From: Halomonas sp.
Lineage (GTDB): Bacteria; Pseudomonadota; Gammaproteobacteria; Pseudomonadales; Halomonadaceae
Direction of reading: 5' to 3'
DNA: 64,000 nucleotides
Assembly: GCF_007625055.1 (NCBI RefSeq)
Contig: NZ_VMQS01000002.1
Location: 33,256-97,255 of the forward strand
Positions within the stretch are counted from its first letter, which is position 1, and each line of letters starts with the position of its first letter. The notes beneath the pieces were generated by a model. That model was not told where the DNA came from and ran no database searches. It was given only the letters and a program-made list of their open reading frames with translations. The position numbers and the translations under genes are program-made. Of the stretch, positions 1-9,336 are shown piece by piece.

Positions 1-2760
1 TGTCACGCTGCCCAGGTTGACAAGGATCATCAACGTAGCGCCAACAACGGTCAGATAAACGCCTATATCAAACAGTAATGCGGTCGCTAATTCTGTTTTA
101 CCAATCAAAGGAATATCAAAGTAATCAAAAGCAGAGGTAAGGAAGGGGTAGCCGAATACCCAGCTGCCCAGGCCAGTCGCCAGGGCCGTAAGCAGACCGA
201 TTACAGCAACAATCGGATAGGAAACAGGCAGACGTTCATTTGTCCATTCATAACCTCTTGCCATGTATTGCAGCAGCAAGGCAACGGCGGTGATCAGCCC
301 CGCGATAAATCCGCCGCCCGGTTCATTATGGCCGCGTAGAAAAATATAGGCAGATACCAGTAAGGCCAACGGTAAAATGAACTGGGCGATCACTTCAAAA
401 ATGAGCGGGTAGCGGTGGCTCGACCAGCGAATACCTTCCAGATTCCCGGAGGGCTTGAACAAGCGAAGACGATTCAGGAGTTTGTAGGTGCCAAGACCGG
501 CGAGCGCCAGGACGGTAATTTCGCCGAAGGTATCAAAGCCACGAAAATCAACCAGAATGACATTGACGACATTGCTTCCTCCGCCACCGGGAACGCTCTG
601 GTCAAGGAAGTAATCAGCAATACTCAAGGTATCACGTGTCAGGACCGCAAAATTCAATCCAGCAATCAGCAGGCCAAAGGCTGACGCTAGCAAGAGGTCA
701 CGAGCTATACGTCGTCGGGATACCCAGCGGGGGGGACGCTGTGGCAAAAAGAATAATGCCAGAATCAGCAGGATCATCGAGGCCACTTCAACGGACAGCT
801 GCGTCAATGCCAGGTCAGGGGCCGAAAAACGGACAAACGTCAGCGATACAGCAAGGCCGACAGTGGATAGCATCAACAATGAAACCAGTCGCCAGCGGTG
901 AGCAAGCGCGCTGCCTATCGCACCAAAGATCATCACGAACGCCACCAGCAGTACCAGGCTATCCACTGACTGAAGGCGTTTGCCGCCTGACAACAGCTCC
1001 ATCTGGCTGAGGCCCAGGCCCGTCATGACAATGGCACTCAGAAGCAACAGTGCCTGATAGCGCTGAAGGGATCCGTTTTCAAGGCGCAGCGTTAACCAGT
1101 ATGCTGCCTTGGTGAGGCGAATGATGGCGCGTTCAAAGGATTCCTTGGCATCCTTTGCTGGCAACAGGGCAGCCAATGTGTTCAAGCGTGGATGATGCAT
1201 GAGCAGAAGGACACCGCCGCCAATGGCCAGAAGACTCATCAGCAGCGGCAGATTGAGGCCGTGCCACAATGCAAAATAAAAAGAGGGTGTGCTGGCGCCC
1301 TGAACCGCCAGGCTGGCACTGTTGATCAAGGGGGCGGCCAGGGTCATTGGGAAAAGTCCGATAAGCAGACACAAGACCGCAAGGCTCAGGCCCGGCAAGT
1401 ACATTCCTTTGGGTGGGTCATGGGCCTGAACCGGTTCCCGGGCAGTACGCGTGGCAAAAAAGACACCATGGACGAGGCGCAGTGTGTAGGCAACTGACAG
1501 GGTCGCACCGATCAAAACCAGCAAAGGCGCCAATAAGCTGAGTCCGCCGAAAATTTCTGTTGAAACAACCTCGGTCAACAGCATCTCCTTGGAAAGAAAG
1601 CCATTGAAGGGTGGAATACCTGCCATCGCCGCGCCTGAGAGCAGGGTTAATGTTGCGGTGAACGGCATGAGCGCCAAGAGCCCGCCGAGTCGGCGAATAT
1701 CCCGAGTGCCGGTTTCATGGTCAATGATGCCAGCGCTCATGAACAGCGTCGCTTTGAATAGCGCGTGGTTGAGGATGTGAAATAGAGCGGCAACAATGGC
1801 AAGCGGCGTGCTTAGACCGAGCAATAAGACCACCAGACCGAGATGGCTGATGGTTGAAAAAGCCAGTATCCCTTTCAAATCGCGTTGTAAAAAAGCAAAC
1901 CAGGCACCGTAAGTGAGTGTTGCCAGCCCAAACACGGCCAGGCTGATTGCCCAGAGGGAGGTGTCACCCAAGGCGGGGTTTAACCGTGCAAGCAGGAAAA
2001 TTCCTGCTTTTACCATGGTTGAAGAGTGAAGGTAAGCTGATACAGGCGTTGGCGCTGCCATGGCATGAGGCAGCCAGAAATGAAACGGAAACTGTGCCGA
2101 TTTGGTAAAGGCACCCAAAAGCACCAGTGTCAGTATGAGAGGGTAATATTCCGATTGGCGTAACAGTTCGCCTGAAGAGAGCACCGTTTCCATTGCGAAG
2201 CTGCCCGCGATGTCACCGATCATGAGGATGCCGGCAAGTAATGCCAGACCGCCTGCACCTGTTACGGCCAGGGACATACGTGCTCCGCGCCTGGCATCAC
2301 TGCGGTGGCCCCAAAAACCGATCAGGAGAAATGATGACAGGCTGGTCAGTTCCCAAAAAAGCCACATAAGCAGAAGGTTATCTGCCATCACGATGCCTAT
2401 CATGGCGGTCATGAATAGCATCATGAAGGCAAAGAAGCGGCGGTCATTTTCCTTGGCTGACAAATAGTAACCTGCATAGAAAAGAATCAGGCTGCCTATG
2501 CCGAGAATCAGCAGGGCAAATAGCAGTGTCAGCCCATCAAGCCTGAACGCCAGATCCAGGCCTATTTGAGGAAACCACTCAAGGCTGGATGTGATGACAG
2601 TGCCATCAAACAGGGCAGGGAGATGAGTCAGGATCAGAAACAGGGCAATAAGCGGTGCCACCATAGTGGCCAACGTACTGGGCTTGCGGCCTAGTGACGC
2701 AGTCAGGAAGGGCACTAAAGTGCCTGTCAGGGTCAAAAGGGGTATCCATAGCAGAGACAT
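1..2760 (-). CDS. mrpA: Fused MrpA/MrpB-type subunit of a second Na+/H+ antiporter (3' end outside window)
   Basis: Partial gene: 920 codons are visible from the ATG at 2760 and the frame is still open at base 1. Reading the minus strand gives a NuoL/MrpA-type polytopic membrane protein with [32 protein letters not shown] and HSSTMVKAG, so the conserved membrane Glu and two Lys of proton-pumping antiporter subunits are present. After the DUF4040/MbhE-like part comes a second module containing [16 protein letters not shown] and [13 protein letters not shown], which is an MrpB (MnhB) domain. MrpB is therefore fused to MrpA, as in the PhaAB or group-2 Mrp systems; the remaining subunits should lie to the left of the window. 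It is divergent from a complete operon with separate A and B genes. A GGAA lies about 12 bases before the start, so the start is only fairly sure. Confidence 0.9.
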   Translation of the reverse strand, partial: MSLLWIPLLTLTGTLVPFLTASLGRKPSTLATMVAPLIALFLILTHLPALFDGTVITSSLEWFPQIGLDLAFRLDGLTLLFALLILGIGSLILFYAGYYLSAKENDRRFFAFMMLFMTAMIGIVMADNLLLMWLFWELTSLSSFLLIGFWGHRSDARRGARMSLAVTGAGGLALLAGILMIGDIAGSFAMETVLSSGELLRQSEYYPLILTLVLLGAFTKSAQFPFHFWLPHAMAAPTPVSAYLHSSTMVKAGIFLLARLNPALGDTSLWAISLAVFGLATLTYGAWFAFLQRDLKGILAFSTISHLGLVVLLLGLSTPLAIVAALFHILNHALFKATLFMSAGIIDHETGTRDIRRLGGLLALMPFTATLTLLSGAAMAGIPPFNGFLSKEMLLTEVVSTEIFGGLSLLAPLLVLIGATLSVAYTLRLVHGVFFATRTAREPVQAHDPPKGMYLPGLSLAVLCLLIGLFPMTLAAPLINSASLAVQGASTPSFYFALWHGLNLPLLMSLLAIGGGVLLLMHHPRLNTLAALLPAKDAKESFERAIIRLTKAAYWLTLRLENGSLQRYQALLLLSAIVMTGLGLSQMELLSGGKRLQSVDSLVLLVAFVMIFGAIGSALAHRWRLVSLLMLSTVGLAVSLTFVRFSAPDLALTQLSVEVASMILLILALFFLPQRPPRWVSRRRIARDLLLASAFGLLIAGLNFAVLTRDTLSIADYFLDQSVPGGGGSNVVNVILVDFRGFDTFGEITVLALAGLGTYKLLNRLRLFKPSGNLEGIRWSSHRYPLIFEVIAQFILPLALLVSAYIFLRGHNEPGGGFIAGLITAVALLLQYMARGYEWTNERLPVSYPIVAVIGLLTALATGLGSWVFGYPFLTSAFDYFDIPLIGKTELATALLFDIGVYLTVVGATLMILVNLGSVT

Positions 2761-3096
2761 CGCCAGCGTTCCACACTTGGTAGTGGCGCCATTGTTGTCG
2801 GTTCAAACAATCCGATATGAAATTAGCGACCACTCAGGGCTGATAGTAATCATGAGTCGTAGCGGTAAGGGAGCGTTAACGAATCCCATGGTAAGCCAGG
2901 AATGCTTACTATAAAGTTTCTTGTATTCGATTATGCTTTTGACGCAGCCTTGCCTGCTACTATGGCAAATATTACGTGAGTTATCAGGTGGGTGGGTAGA
3001 CGACTAATGCCTAATGTACGTCAGGTGTTATCAGTCTGCGGCGTAGATATCAGCAATAAGGCAATATTCACGGGTGTTTTCTGGAGATTCTTTTAA
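2761..3096. other. Intergenic region between two divergent Mrp operons
   Basis: These 336 bases separate the starts of the two antiporter loci and must hold both promoters. I see no convincing coding frame. A TATAGT hexamer on the minus strand near 2907-2912 and a TTGACG at 2939-2944 on the plus strand could be promoter parts, but neither has a good partner at normal spacing. A GGAG at 3082-3085 serves as ribosome binding site for the rightward gene. Confidence 0.5.
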
Positions 3097-5424
3097 ATGC
3101 AAATTGCCGTGTTAATGGGGTTTCTATTGGCGGCGTCGGTACCTTTGCTTCACCGTTGGTTTGGTGAACGCACCAGTCTGGTGCTGGCCCTCTATCCGCT
3201 GATGTTGGCTGTCTGGCTGTTTGATCAAATGCCTGAGGTGCTCGCTCAAGGCAGTCTACTCTTCGAATGGCAGTGGGTGCCCTCCCTGAATATAAGCCTC
3301 ACTTTCATGCTTGATGGGTTGGCCTTGCTGTTTGGGCTCTTGATCAGCGTGATTGGTGTTTTTGTGCTGATATACGCGGGAGGCTACCTCAGAAATCACA
3401 CTGATCTGCCGCGTTTTCATATTGCCCTGATGGCCTTCATGGTCTCGATGTTCGGGCTGGTTCTGGCCGACGATCTGCTGACGCTGTTCATTTTCTGGGA
3501 ACTGACCAGCATTACCTCCTACCTGCTGATCGGTTTCAATCACGAGGACCTGGAAGCGCGAAAGTCAGCTCGCCAGGGGTTGTTTGTAACGGTGGCAGGG
3601 GGGCTGGCGTTAATGGCTGGCCTGGTGATGTTGGGCGTTGCCAGTGGTCACTGGTCACTGTCCGGGATACGTGCTGATGAGACCGATCTGCGTGAACACG
3701 CCCTGTATGCGCCACTTCTTATCTGTCTTTTGCTGGGTGCTTTTACCAAATCCGCCCAGTTTCCGTTTCACTTCTGGTTGCCTAATGCCATGGCGGCGCC
3801 CACACCGGTATCGGCTTACCTGCATTCCGCCACCATGGTCAAGGCTGGCATCTATCTGTTGGCCCGTCTGCAGCCGGAATTGGGGGGAACATTCCTGTGG
3901 GTGACCGTGCTGTCCGTTGTTGGCGGACTGACCATGTTCACCGGCGCTTTTCTGGCCATCCGTTTCACCAATATCAAAAAGCTGCTGGCGTATTCAACCG
4001 TGATGGCGCTGGGGGCGTTGACCATGCTGTTGGGGATTGGTACGCCGGCTGCCATGGTGGCCTTTGTGGCATTTCTGATGGCTCATTCGCTCTACAAGGG
4101 TGCCCTCTTCATGGTGGCGGGCGCTCTGGATCACTCCACTGGCACCAAGGACGTAACCGCCATGGGTGGCTTGCGCTCATTAATGCCGGTGACCAGTGTG
4201 ATTGCATTACTGGCTGCCCTTTCCTTGGCAGGTGTGCCCCCTTTGCTGGGCTTTATCGGCAAGGAGCTTCTGTTTGAAGCCGTCCTGGGGGCGAGCGCTT
4301 TTCAACTGCTGCTGGTGCTGCTGGCGTTTGCTTCTGCCATTCTCACCATTGCCGTAGGGGCCATCATTGCTCTGCGTCCTTTCTACGGACCGCGCCTGAT
4401 TACTCCCCGCGTGCCGCATGAAGCACCACTGAGTATGCTGCTGGGCCCCGGTGTGCTGGCCTCACTCTCCCTGCTGATTGGTGTTTTTCCGGGCGTGGCC
4501 TCGGGTTTGACGGCAGCAACGGTTGCCTCACTGACAGGTCAGCCTTCCGAGGCCTATCTCTCGTTATGGCATGGCCTGAACCTGCCACTGCTGATGTCGA
4601 TCATCAGCCTGGCGTTAGGGTTTCTGGTCTTCAAACGCTGGGATCGCCTCAGGCCAAGGCTGGAACACTTGGCTCCCTTGATGCGCCATGGACCGGAGGC
4701 GGGTTACGAGGCGTTGATGGAAAGCATTGCCCGGTTCTCCGTCTGGCAGACCAGGGTCCTTCAGAACGGCTATATGCGTAACTACATTCTGGTCATGTTG
4801 CTGACTCTGATTGGTTTGCTGATTAATTCTATTCTGGTGCGTCATTCACCGCTTATCAGCTTCTCATTGGATGTGCGCTTTTACGAGGTGATGGTGGTGG
4901 GTACCCTGGCGCTGGGAGCGCTGTTTGCCACCTTGACCCGTTCACGCCTGGGCGCTGTGGTTTCGGTGGGCATCATGGGGCTTTCGATTGCGCTGACGTT
5001 TATCTTTTTCAGCGCGCCTGATCTGGGCATCACCCAGCTGTTGGTGGAAACCCTGACCGTCATGCTGCTGGTGCTGGTGCTGTTTCGTTTGCCGCGTTTC
5101 ACCAGCCTCTCGACGACCCTGGAGCGTGTCCGCGATGGCCTGATTGCGGGCACCATGGGCGCGCTGATCTGTCTGTTGATACTGACGGCCTGGAGCATTG
5201 ATCAGTTTGCGCCCATTTCCGGGTATATGATCGAAAACAGCGCCCCCCTTGCCTATGGGCGCAATATCGTTAACGTCATTCTGGTGGACTATCGCGCCCT
5301 GGACACCCTGGGTGAAATGTTCGTGCTGGCGCTGGCAGCGATTGGGGTGATTGCCATGCTGAAATTCGACCATAAGAGCAGCCAAGGCATTCAAGCTGAG
5401 CGCAAGGAGCCCTACGATGGTTAA
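3097..5424 (+). CDS. mrpA: Na+/H+ antiporter subunit MrpA
   Basis: A 775-residue polytopic protein, the normal length of a stand-alone MrpA. It is the largest subunit of the Mrp complex, which exchanges Na+ (or K+/Li+) for protons across the inner membrane. The NuoL-like core carries FWELTSITSYLLIGF (Glu135), [16 protein letters not shown] (Lys218) and HSATMVKAG (Lys249), the residues expected for proton transfer. The C-terminal part (SAPDLGITQLLVETLTVML, then NIVNVILVDYRALDTLGE) is the MbhD/MbhE-like module found in MrpA. The ATG is preceded by GGAG 12 bases upstream. It overlaps mrpB by 8 bases and opens a seven-gene operon ending at 8963. Subunits A and B are separate here, unlike in the divergent neighbour. 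Confidence 0.96.
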   Translation: MQIAVLMGFLLAASVPLLHRWFGERTSLVLALYPLMLAVWLFDQMPEVLAQGSLLFEWQWVPSLNISLTFMLDGLALLFGLLISVIGVFVLIYAGGYLRNHTDLPRFHIALMAFMVSMFGLVLADDLLTLFIFWELTSITSYLLIGFNHEDLEARKSARQGLFVTVAGGLALMAGLVMLGVASGHWSLSGIRADETDLREHALYAPLLICLLLGAFTKSAQFPFHFWLPNAMAAPTPVSAYLHSATMVKAGIYLLARLQPELGGTFLWVTVLSVVGGLTMFTGAFLAIRFTNIKKLLAYSTVMALGALTMLLGIGTPAAMVAFVAFLMAHSLYKGALFMVAGALDHSTGTKDVTAMGGLRSLMPVTSVIALLAALSLAGVPPLLGFIGKELLFEAVLGASAFQLLLVLLAFASAILTIAVGAIIALRPFYGPRLITPRVPHEAPLSMLLGPGVLASLSLLIGVFPGVASGLTAATVASLTGQPSEAYLSLWHGLNLPLLMSIISLALGFLVFKRWDRLRPRLEHLAPLMRHGPEAGYEALMESIARFSVWQTRVLQNGYMRNYILVMLLTLIGLLINSILVRHSPLISFSLDVRFYEVMVVGTLALGALFATLTRSRLGAVVSVGIMGLSIALTFIFFSAPDLGITQLLVETLTVMLLVLVLFRLPRFTSLSTTLERVRDGLIAGTMGALICLLILTAWSIDQFAPISGYMIENSAPLAYGRNIVNVILVDYRALDTLGEMFVLALAAIGVIAMLKFDHKSSQGIQAERKEPYDG

Positions 5425-5848
5425 GTCCGGCACGGTTATTCTCAATACTGCCGCGCGGTTTCTTATGCCCTTGCAGTTGTTGTTTTCAGTTTTCCTGCTG
5501 TTGCGGGGGCATGATGAGCCTGGTGGAGGCTTTATTGCGGGTCTGGTAGCCGCCGGGGCGTTCACCCTCTACATGTTTGCCTTCGGCGTGAGTGCGACCC
5601 GAGACGTACTGCGCATGATAGACCCTCGGGACCTGATCGGTGCCGGGCTGTTATTGGGCATGATCTCGGTCGTGCCGGCCTGGTTTATGGGCGAGCCTTT
5701 TATGACGGCGCAGTGGTGGACGATACCCGTGGTTGATTTCAAGGCATCCACGCCACTGATTTTTGATATTGGCGTCTACCTGGCTGTGTTTGGCGCGGTC
5801 ACAGGCATGGTCATGTCGCTGATGGAGGTGGATAAGGATGAGCCATAA
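5417..5848 (+). CDS. mrpB: Na+/H+ antiporter subunit MrpB
   Basis: A 143-residue membrane protein of the MnhB family with the hallmark [20 protein letters not shown] near the N-terminus and FDIGVYLAVFGAV near the C-terminus; about four membrane segments. It is a small subunit of the hetero-oligomeric Mrp antiporter. Its ATG lies inside the end of mrpA (8-base overlap), so translation is probably coupled. The same domain occurs fused to MrpA in the gene covering 1-2760. Confidence 0.95.
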   Translation: MVKSGTVILNTAARFLMPLQLLFSVFLLLRGHDEPGGGFIAGLVAAGAFTLYMFAFGVSATRDVLRMIDPRDLIGAGLLLGMISVVPAWFMGEPFMTAQWWTIPVVDFKASTPLIFDIGVYLAVFGAVTGMVMSLMEVDKDEP

Positions 5849-5884
5849 CCGTCGCTGTATCCAGATGCCAAAAGGAGGCTCTGT

Positions 5885-6232
5885 ATGGAACCGCTAATGG
5901 CAGTTGCAATTGGAATACTTTATGCCACGGCCATTTTCATGATGCTCAGGCGTTCGATCGTCAAGCTGGTGATAGGGCTGATGCTGCTTTCCAATGCGGC
6001 CAACCTGCTGATTTTTACCACCGCAGGGATGACCCGAGGTGCGCCGCCGTTAATACCCGAGGGAATGAGTGCCCCGGCGGGCAATGTGGCTGATCCGCTG
6101 CCCCAGGCGGTGGTACTGACCGCTATCGTGATTGCTTTCAGCGTGCTGGCATTTGCTGTCGTACTGATCCGGCGTGCCTACGAAGTGGTCAAGGCGGATG
6201 ATCTGGACAAGATGAAGGAAACTGACACGTGA
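5885..6232 (+). CDS. mrpC: Na+/H+ antiporter subunit MrpC
   Basis: A 115-residue NuoK-like protein with three predicted membrane helices; [16 protein letters not shown] and [17 protein letters not shown] are typical of MrpC. It is homologous to complex I subunit NuoK and helps form the membrane arm of the antiporter. A strong AGGAGG site lies 6 bases before the ATG, the best ribosome binding site in the operon, after a 36-base gap from mrpB. It overlaps mrpD by 4 bases. Confidence 0.95.
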   Translation: MEPLMAVAIGILYATAIFMMLRRSIVKLVIGLMLLSNAANLLIFTTAGMTRGAPPLIPEGMSAPAGNVADPLPQAVVLTAIVIAFSVLAFAVVLIRRAYEVVKADDLDKMKETDT

Positions 6233-7827
6233 GGCCTGAAGTCGCATTGCCCGTTCTGTTACCTCTTCTGTCCGGGGCCATTTCGCTGCTGTTCTGGCGT
6301 TCGCGTCCGGTGCAGCGCTTTCTGGGTGTTGGCGGTAACCTGGCCCTTCTGGTGGTGAGCCTCTGGCTGTTTGTCGGTGTGATGGAGGAGGGCTATATCA
6401 CCCTGGAAATGGGCGGTTGGCCGGCGCCTTTTGGCATTGTCCTGGTCGCTGATGCGCTGAGTGCGGTAATGGTGCTTATGACGGCCATTATCGGCTTGCT
6501 GATGGGTATCTATTCACTGGCAACCACCGGCCGCGGACATGAAAAATTTGGCTATTACCCCTTGATGCACCTTCTTCTGGCCGGCGTAGCAGGTGCTTTT
6601 CTGACCGGCGATATCTTTAATCTCTATGTCTGGTTCGAAGTCATGCTGGTGGCTTCCTTCGCACTGATGATTCTGGGTGGCGAACGGGCACAGATGGAAG
6701 GCGCAATCAAATATGTGACCCTGAACCTGCTGGCCTCGATTATCTTTCTGACCGCGGTAGGCCTGACCTACGGTACTGTGGGCACGCTCAACATGGCAGA
6801 TATCGCGCTGCGACTGGACGCTGCCGAGCACAGCGGCATGGTGGAAGTGCTGGCGGTCATGTATATGGTGGCCTTTGGCATCAAGGCGGCGGCTTTCCCG
6901 TTATTTTTCTGGCTACCTGCGTCCTATCACACTCCACCGGTGGCGGTGTCTGCGCTGTTTGCTGCCTTGCTGACAAAGGTGGGGGTCTATTCCCTGTTCA
7001 GGGTGTTTACCCTGGTATTTGATCAGAGCATGGAGTATCTGCAGGATATCATGCTCTGGGCCGCGGCCATTACCATGGTCACCGGGGTGCTGGGCGCGGC
7101 GGCACAGTTCGAGTTCAGGCGCATTCTGTCGTTCCATATCGTCAGCCAGATAGGCTATATGTTGCTGGGCCTGGCGCTTTATACGCCGTTGGCCATCGCC
7201 GGTGGGGTGTTTGCGGTACTCCACAACATGGTCGTGAAGACCAACCTGTTCCTGATCAGCGGGATAACTCATCGTCTGTTAGGCACCTATCAGCTTAAAA
7301 AGATGGGAGGGCTGTATCGCGAACGCCCCTGGCTGGCAGTGGCCTTCTTTTTCTCAGCGTTTTCGCTGGCCGGTATTCCGCCGCTATCCGGCTTTTTTGC
7401 CAAGTTTGTGATTGTACGCGCCGGCATCGAGGCCGAGGCCTATGTGGTTACCGGCATCGCACTGGCAGTCGGTTTCATGACGCTCTACTCCATGGTCAAG
7501 CTGTGGAACGAGGTTTTCTGGAAAACCCTACCGGAAGACAATCAGGTGCCGGAAAATGTAACGCCTGGTGGAGATGACGGTCGGCTAATAAAACCCAGTC
7601 TTGGCATGATGTATTTCCCGGTGATGATGCTGGCAGCGGCAACCTTGATGATCGGGATCTTTGCCGAACCTATCATGCAGACGATGAACCTGGTTGGTGA
7701 CCAGTTGCTGGCGCCAGAACATTATATCGAAGCGGTGCTGGGGGTGACGCCAGGAAATGAAGCTGAATGGATCGACCAGGTAACAGCGCCGCAAGAGGGT
7801 GCTCAACGTGAAGGGGGTGCACCATGA
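6229..7827 (+). CDS. mrpD: Na+/H+ antiporter subunit MrpD
   Basis: A 532-residue NuoM/NuoN-type antiporter subunit. Visible signatures are [15 protein letters not shown] (membrane Glu), [19 protein letters not shown] (Lys) and [12 protein letters not shown] (second Lys), all as in MrpD of other bacteria. With MrpA it forms the ion-translocating core. The GTG start at 6229 overlaps the end of mrpC, and the 3' end overlaps mrpE in an ATGA. The last 50 or so residues are hydrophilic and Glu/Gln-rich. Confidence 0.95.
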   Translation: MRPEVALPVLLPLLSGAISLLFWRSRPVQRFLGVGGNLALLVVSLWLFVGVMEEGYITLEMGGWPAPFGIVLVADALSAVMVLMTAIIGLLMGIYSLATTGRGHEKFGYYPLMHLLLAGVAGAFLTGDIFNLYVWFEVMLVASFALMILGGERAQMEGAIKYVTLNLLASIIFLTAVGLTYGTVGTLNMADIALRLDAAEHSGMVEVLAVMYMVAFGIKAAAFPLFFWLPASYHTPPVAVSALFAALLTKVGVYSLFRVFTLVFDQSMEYLQDIMLWAAAITMVTGVLGAAAQFEFRRILSFHIVSQIGYMLLGLALYTPLAIAGGVFAVLHNMVVKTNLFLISGITHRLLGTYQLKKMGGLYRERPWLAVAFFFSAFSLAGIPPLSGFFAKFVIVRAGIEAEAYVVTGIALAVGFMTLYSMVKLWNEVFWKTLPEDNQVPENVTPGGDDGRLIKPSLGMMYFPVMMLAAATLMIGIFAEPIMQTMNLVGDQLLAPEHYIEAVLGVTPGNEAEWIDQVTAPQEGAQREGGAP

Positions 7828-8297
7828 CAGGGGCGATCTGGAATCTGTTGCTGGGGCTTGCCTGGGTGATGTTATCCGGTGATTTCAGCGGCCTTAACCT
7901 GCTGGTGGGGTTGGTGTTTGGTTATATCAGCCTGGTGCTGATTGAACCCCAGTTGGCATCCCTCAAGGGGTATCCGGCGCGTGTTCCGCGGATTATTGGT
8001 TTTGTGGGCTTTTTTCTTAAAGAGTTAATTCAGGCCAATCTGCGCGTTGCCTTTGACGTGTTGACGCCGCCCTGGCACATGCGCCCTGGCGTGATTGCCA
8101 TGCCGCTGAATGCTAAAACCGAGATGGAAATTACCATGGTGGCCAACCTGATTTCATTAACGCCCGGCACCCTGAGTCTGGATGTTTCCGATGACCGCAA
8201 AGTGCTGTATATCCATGCGATGTTTCTGGATGACGAGGAAGGTTTGCGTCGTAACCTCAAAGAGATGGAACATCGCGCACTGGAGCTTTTTCGCTGA
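7824..8297 (+). CDS. mrpE: Na+/H+ antiporter subunit MrpE
   Basis: A 157-residue MnhE-family protein: two N-terminal membrane segments (NLLLGLAWVMLSGDFSGLNL is typical) and a cytoplasmic domain containing VANLISLTPGTLSLDVS, the most conserved stretch of the family. It is an accessory subunit needed for Mrp assembly or activity. Start and stop overlap mrpD and mrpF by 4 and 1 bases. Confidence 0.95.
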   Translation: MTGAIWNLLLGLAWVMLSGDFSGLNLLVGLVFGYISLVLIEPQLASLKGYPARVPRIIGFVGFFLKELIQANLRVAFDVLTPPWHMRPGVIAMPLNAKTEMEITMVANLISLTPGTLSLDVSDDRKVLYIHAMFLDDEEGLRRNLKEMEHRALELFR

Positions 8298-8566
8298 TGA
8301 ATCATGTGTTTCTGATTGGCCAGGTGATCATGAGCCTGGCGCTGGTACTTGCCTTTGTGCGGGTGGTACGCGGGCCGAGTCTGCCAGACAGGGTGATAGC
8401 ACTGGAACTGTTTACAACCACCATAGTGGGAATGGTGGGGCTACACGCGATCAAATCCGGGATCCCCAGTTTTCTTGATGCGGCGATTGTTATCGCTCTG
8501 ATGGGGTTTCTCGCAGCCATTGGTTTTGCTCGTTTTCTGGAACGTGGAGGCCCAAGGGATGATTGA
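8297..8566 (+). CDS. mrpF: Na+/H+ antiporter subunit MrpF
   Basis: An 89-residue, three-helix membrane protein with VVRGPSLPDRVIALELFTT, the MrpF (MnhF) signature. It is a small subunit of the Mrp complex. The start overlaps the mrpE stop in TGATG, and the end overlaps mrpG by 8 bases. Confidence 0.95.
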   Translation: MNHVFLIGQVIMSLALVLAFVRVVRGPSLPDRVIALELFTTTIVGMVGLHAIKSGIPSFLDAAIVIALMGFLAAIGFARFLERGGPRDD

Positions 8567-8963
8567 TCTTATCAAGGGAACGCTGATTATTGCCGGATCA
8601 CTGTTCATGTTGCTGGCGTCAATTGGTATCTTGCGCCTACCGGATCTGCTTACCCGCATGCATGCCACAACCAAGGCGGCAGCGCTGGGTGTCATGTTGA
8701 TCATGGTGGCGGCCGCCATGCATTTTGCCGAGACCAGCATCGTCGCCAGGGCCCTGGCAATCGTTGTGTTCATCCTGATGACGGCGCCGGTAGCGGCGCA
8801 TGTCATAGGGCGGGCCGGGTATTTTGTAGGCTCCAAGTTATGGAGTGGTACCGTCAAGGATGAGCTGCGGCCCAACTATGACCCCCTCACCCATGAGTTG
8901 AAAAGTGGCATGGAAACTCAGGAAAACGCCAAACGCCAGCCCCGTGATACCGATCCCGACTGA
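8559..8963 (+). CDS. mrpG: Na+/H+ antiporter subunit MrpG
   Basis: A 134-residue protein with three N-terminal membrane segments and the MrpG (PhaG) motif LRLPDLLTRMHATTKAAALG, followed by a hydrophilic tail rich in Glu, Lys and Asp. I chose the ATG at 8559 because GGAGG lies 8 bases upstream and the protein then begins MIDLIKGTL as in the family; an in-frame start at 8520 would add 13 residues that overlap mrpF and look unlike the family. It is the last gene of the operon and is followed by a terminator. Confidence 0.93.
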   Translation: MIDLIKGTLIIAGSLFMLLASIGILRLPDLLTRMHATTKAAALGVMLIMVAAAMHFAETSIVARALAIVVFILMTAPVAAHVIGRAGYFVGSKLWSGTVKDELRPNYDPLTHELKSGMETQENAKRQPRDTDPD

Positions 8964-9003
8964 CGGGCTGGCAGTGGGGTAGTCAGCCCGATTGACTTCT
9001 ATT

Positions 9004-9029
9004 AAGCCATTCATACGAATGGCTTTTTT
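9004..9029 (+). terminator. Rho-independent terminator of mrpABCDEFG
   Basis: A perfect 9-bp stem (AAGCCATTC / GAATGGCTT) with a 4-base loop, followed by a run of six T. It stands 40 bases after the mrpG stop. Confidence 0.9.
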
Positions 9030-9096
9030 AATGCCTGAAAAGTCATGGTCGATTGAATAGAAAATACCTTACTGGTGGTGATCTGCCGTATTGGCA

Positions 9097-9113
9097 TGTA
9101 CAATAATTATACT
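9097..9113 (+). promoter_or_regulatory. Candidate control site upstream of the DUF2256-cryptochrome pair
   Basis: TGTACA at 9097-9102 and TATACT at 9108-9113 begin 11 bases apart and sit 44-60 bases before the DUF2256 gene. TATACT could be a -10 box, but there is no good -35 hexamer 16-18 bases upstream, which suggests an activator-dependent or alternative-sigma promoter. From memory, TGTACA-like half-sites are recognised by the MerR-type light regulators LitR/CarH; applying this here is inference. Confidence 0.35.
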
Positions 9114-9156
9114 GATTTTTTATTTTGTAGAATATTTAATTAGCTGACTAATTATA

Positions 9157-9336
9157 ATGCCACGTAAAGCTGACTTACCCCAAAAAATCTGCGTTTTCTG
9201 TCAACGCCCTTTTGCATGGCGAAAAAAGTGGGCCCGCGACTGGGACAATGTGCGCTATTGCAGCGAGCGCTGCCGCAGAACGGCAAAAAAATCCACTGCC
9301 AAAGGTGCGCAGCGTAAAGAGGAGACAAGCCCATGA
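9157..9336 (+). CDS. DUF2256 zinc-ribbon protein
   Basis: A 59-residue protein easily missed because of its size. It begins [15 protein letters not shown] and continues with [19 protein letters not shown] and SERC: a CxxC...CxxxC set of four cysteines (residues 12, 15, 35, 39) that should bind one zinc, with the conserved WRKKW patch of the DUF2256 family. Function is unknown; the family is commonly found beside cryptochrome/photolyase genes. Its stop overlaps the ATG of the DASH gene (ATGA), so the two are translationally coupled. The C-terminal 20 residues are Lys-rich and probably disordered. Confidence 0.85.
   Translation: MPRKADLPQKICVFCQRPFAWRKKWARDWDNVRYCSERCRRTAKKSTAKGAQRKEETSP

Noticed and set aside
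2900-2970. Definite promoters for the divergent Mrp operons
   Set aside because: Individual hexamers look promoter-like (TTGACG, TATAGT), but none pair at 16-18 bases with a good second box.
4942-5565. Minus-strand open frame of 207 codons inside mrpA/mrpB
   Set aside because: Polar, Gln/His/Arg-rich antisense reading of membrane-protein codons; the plus frame is unmistakable MrpA/MrpB.
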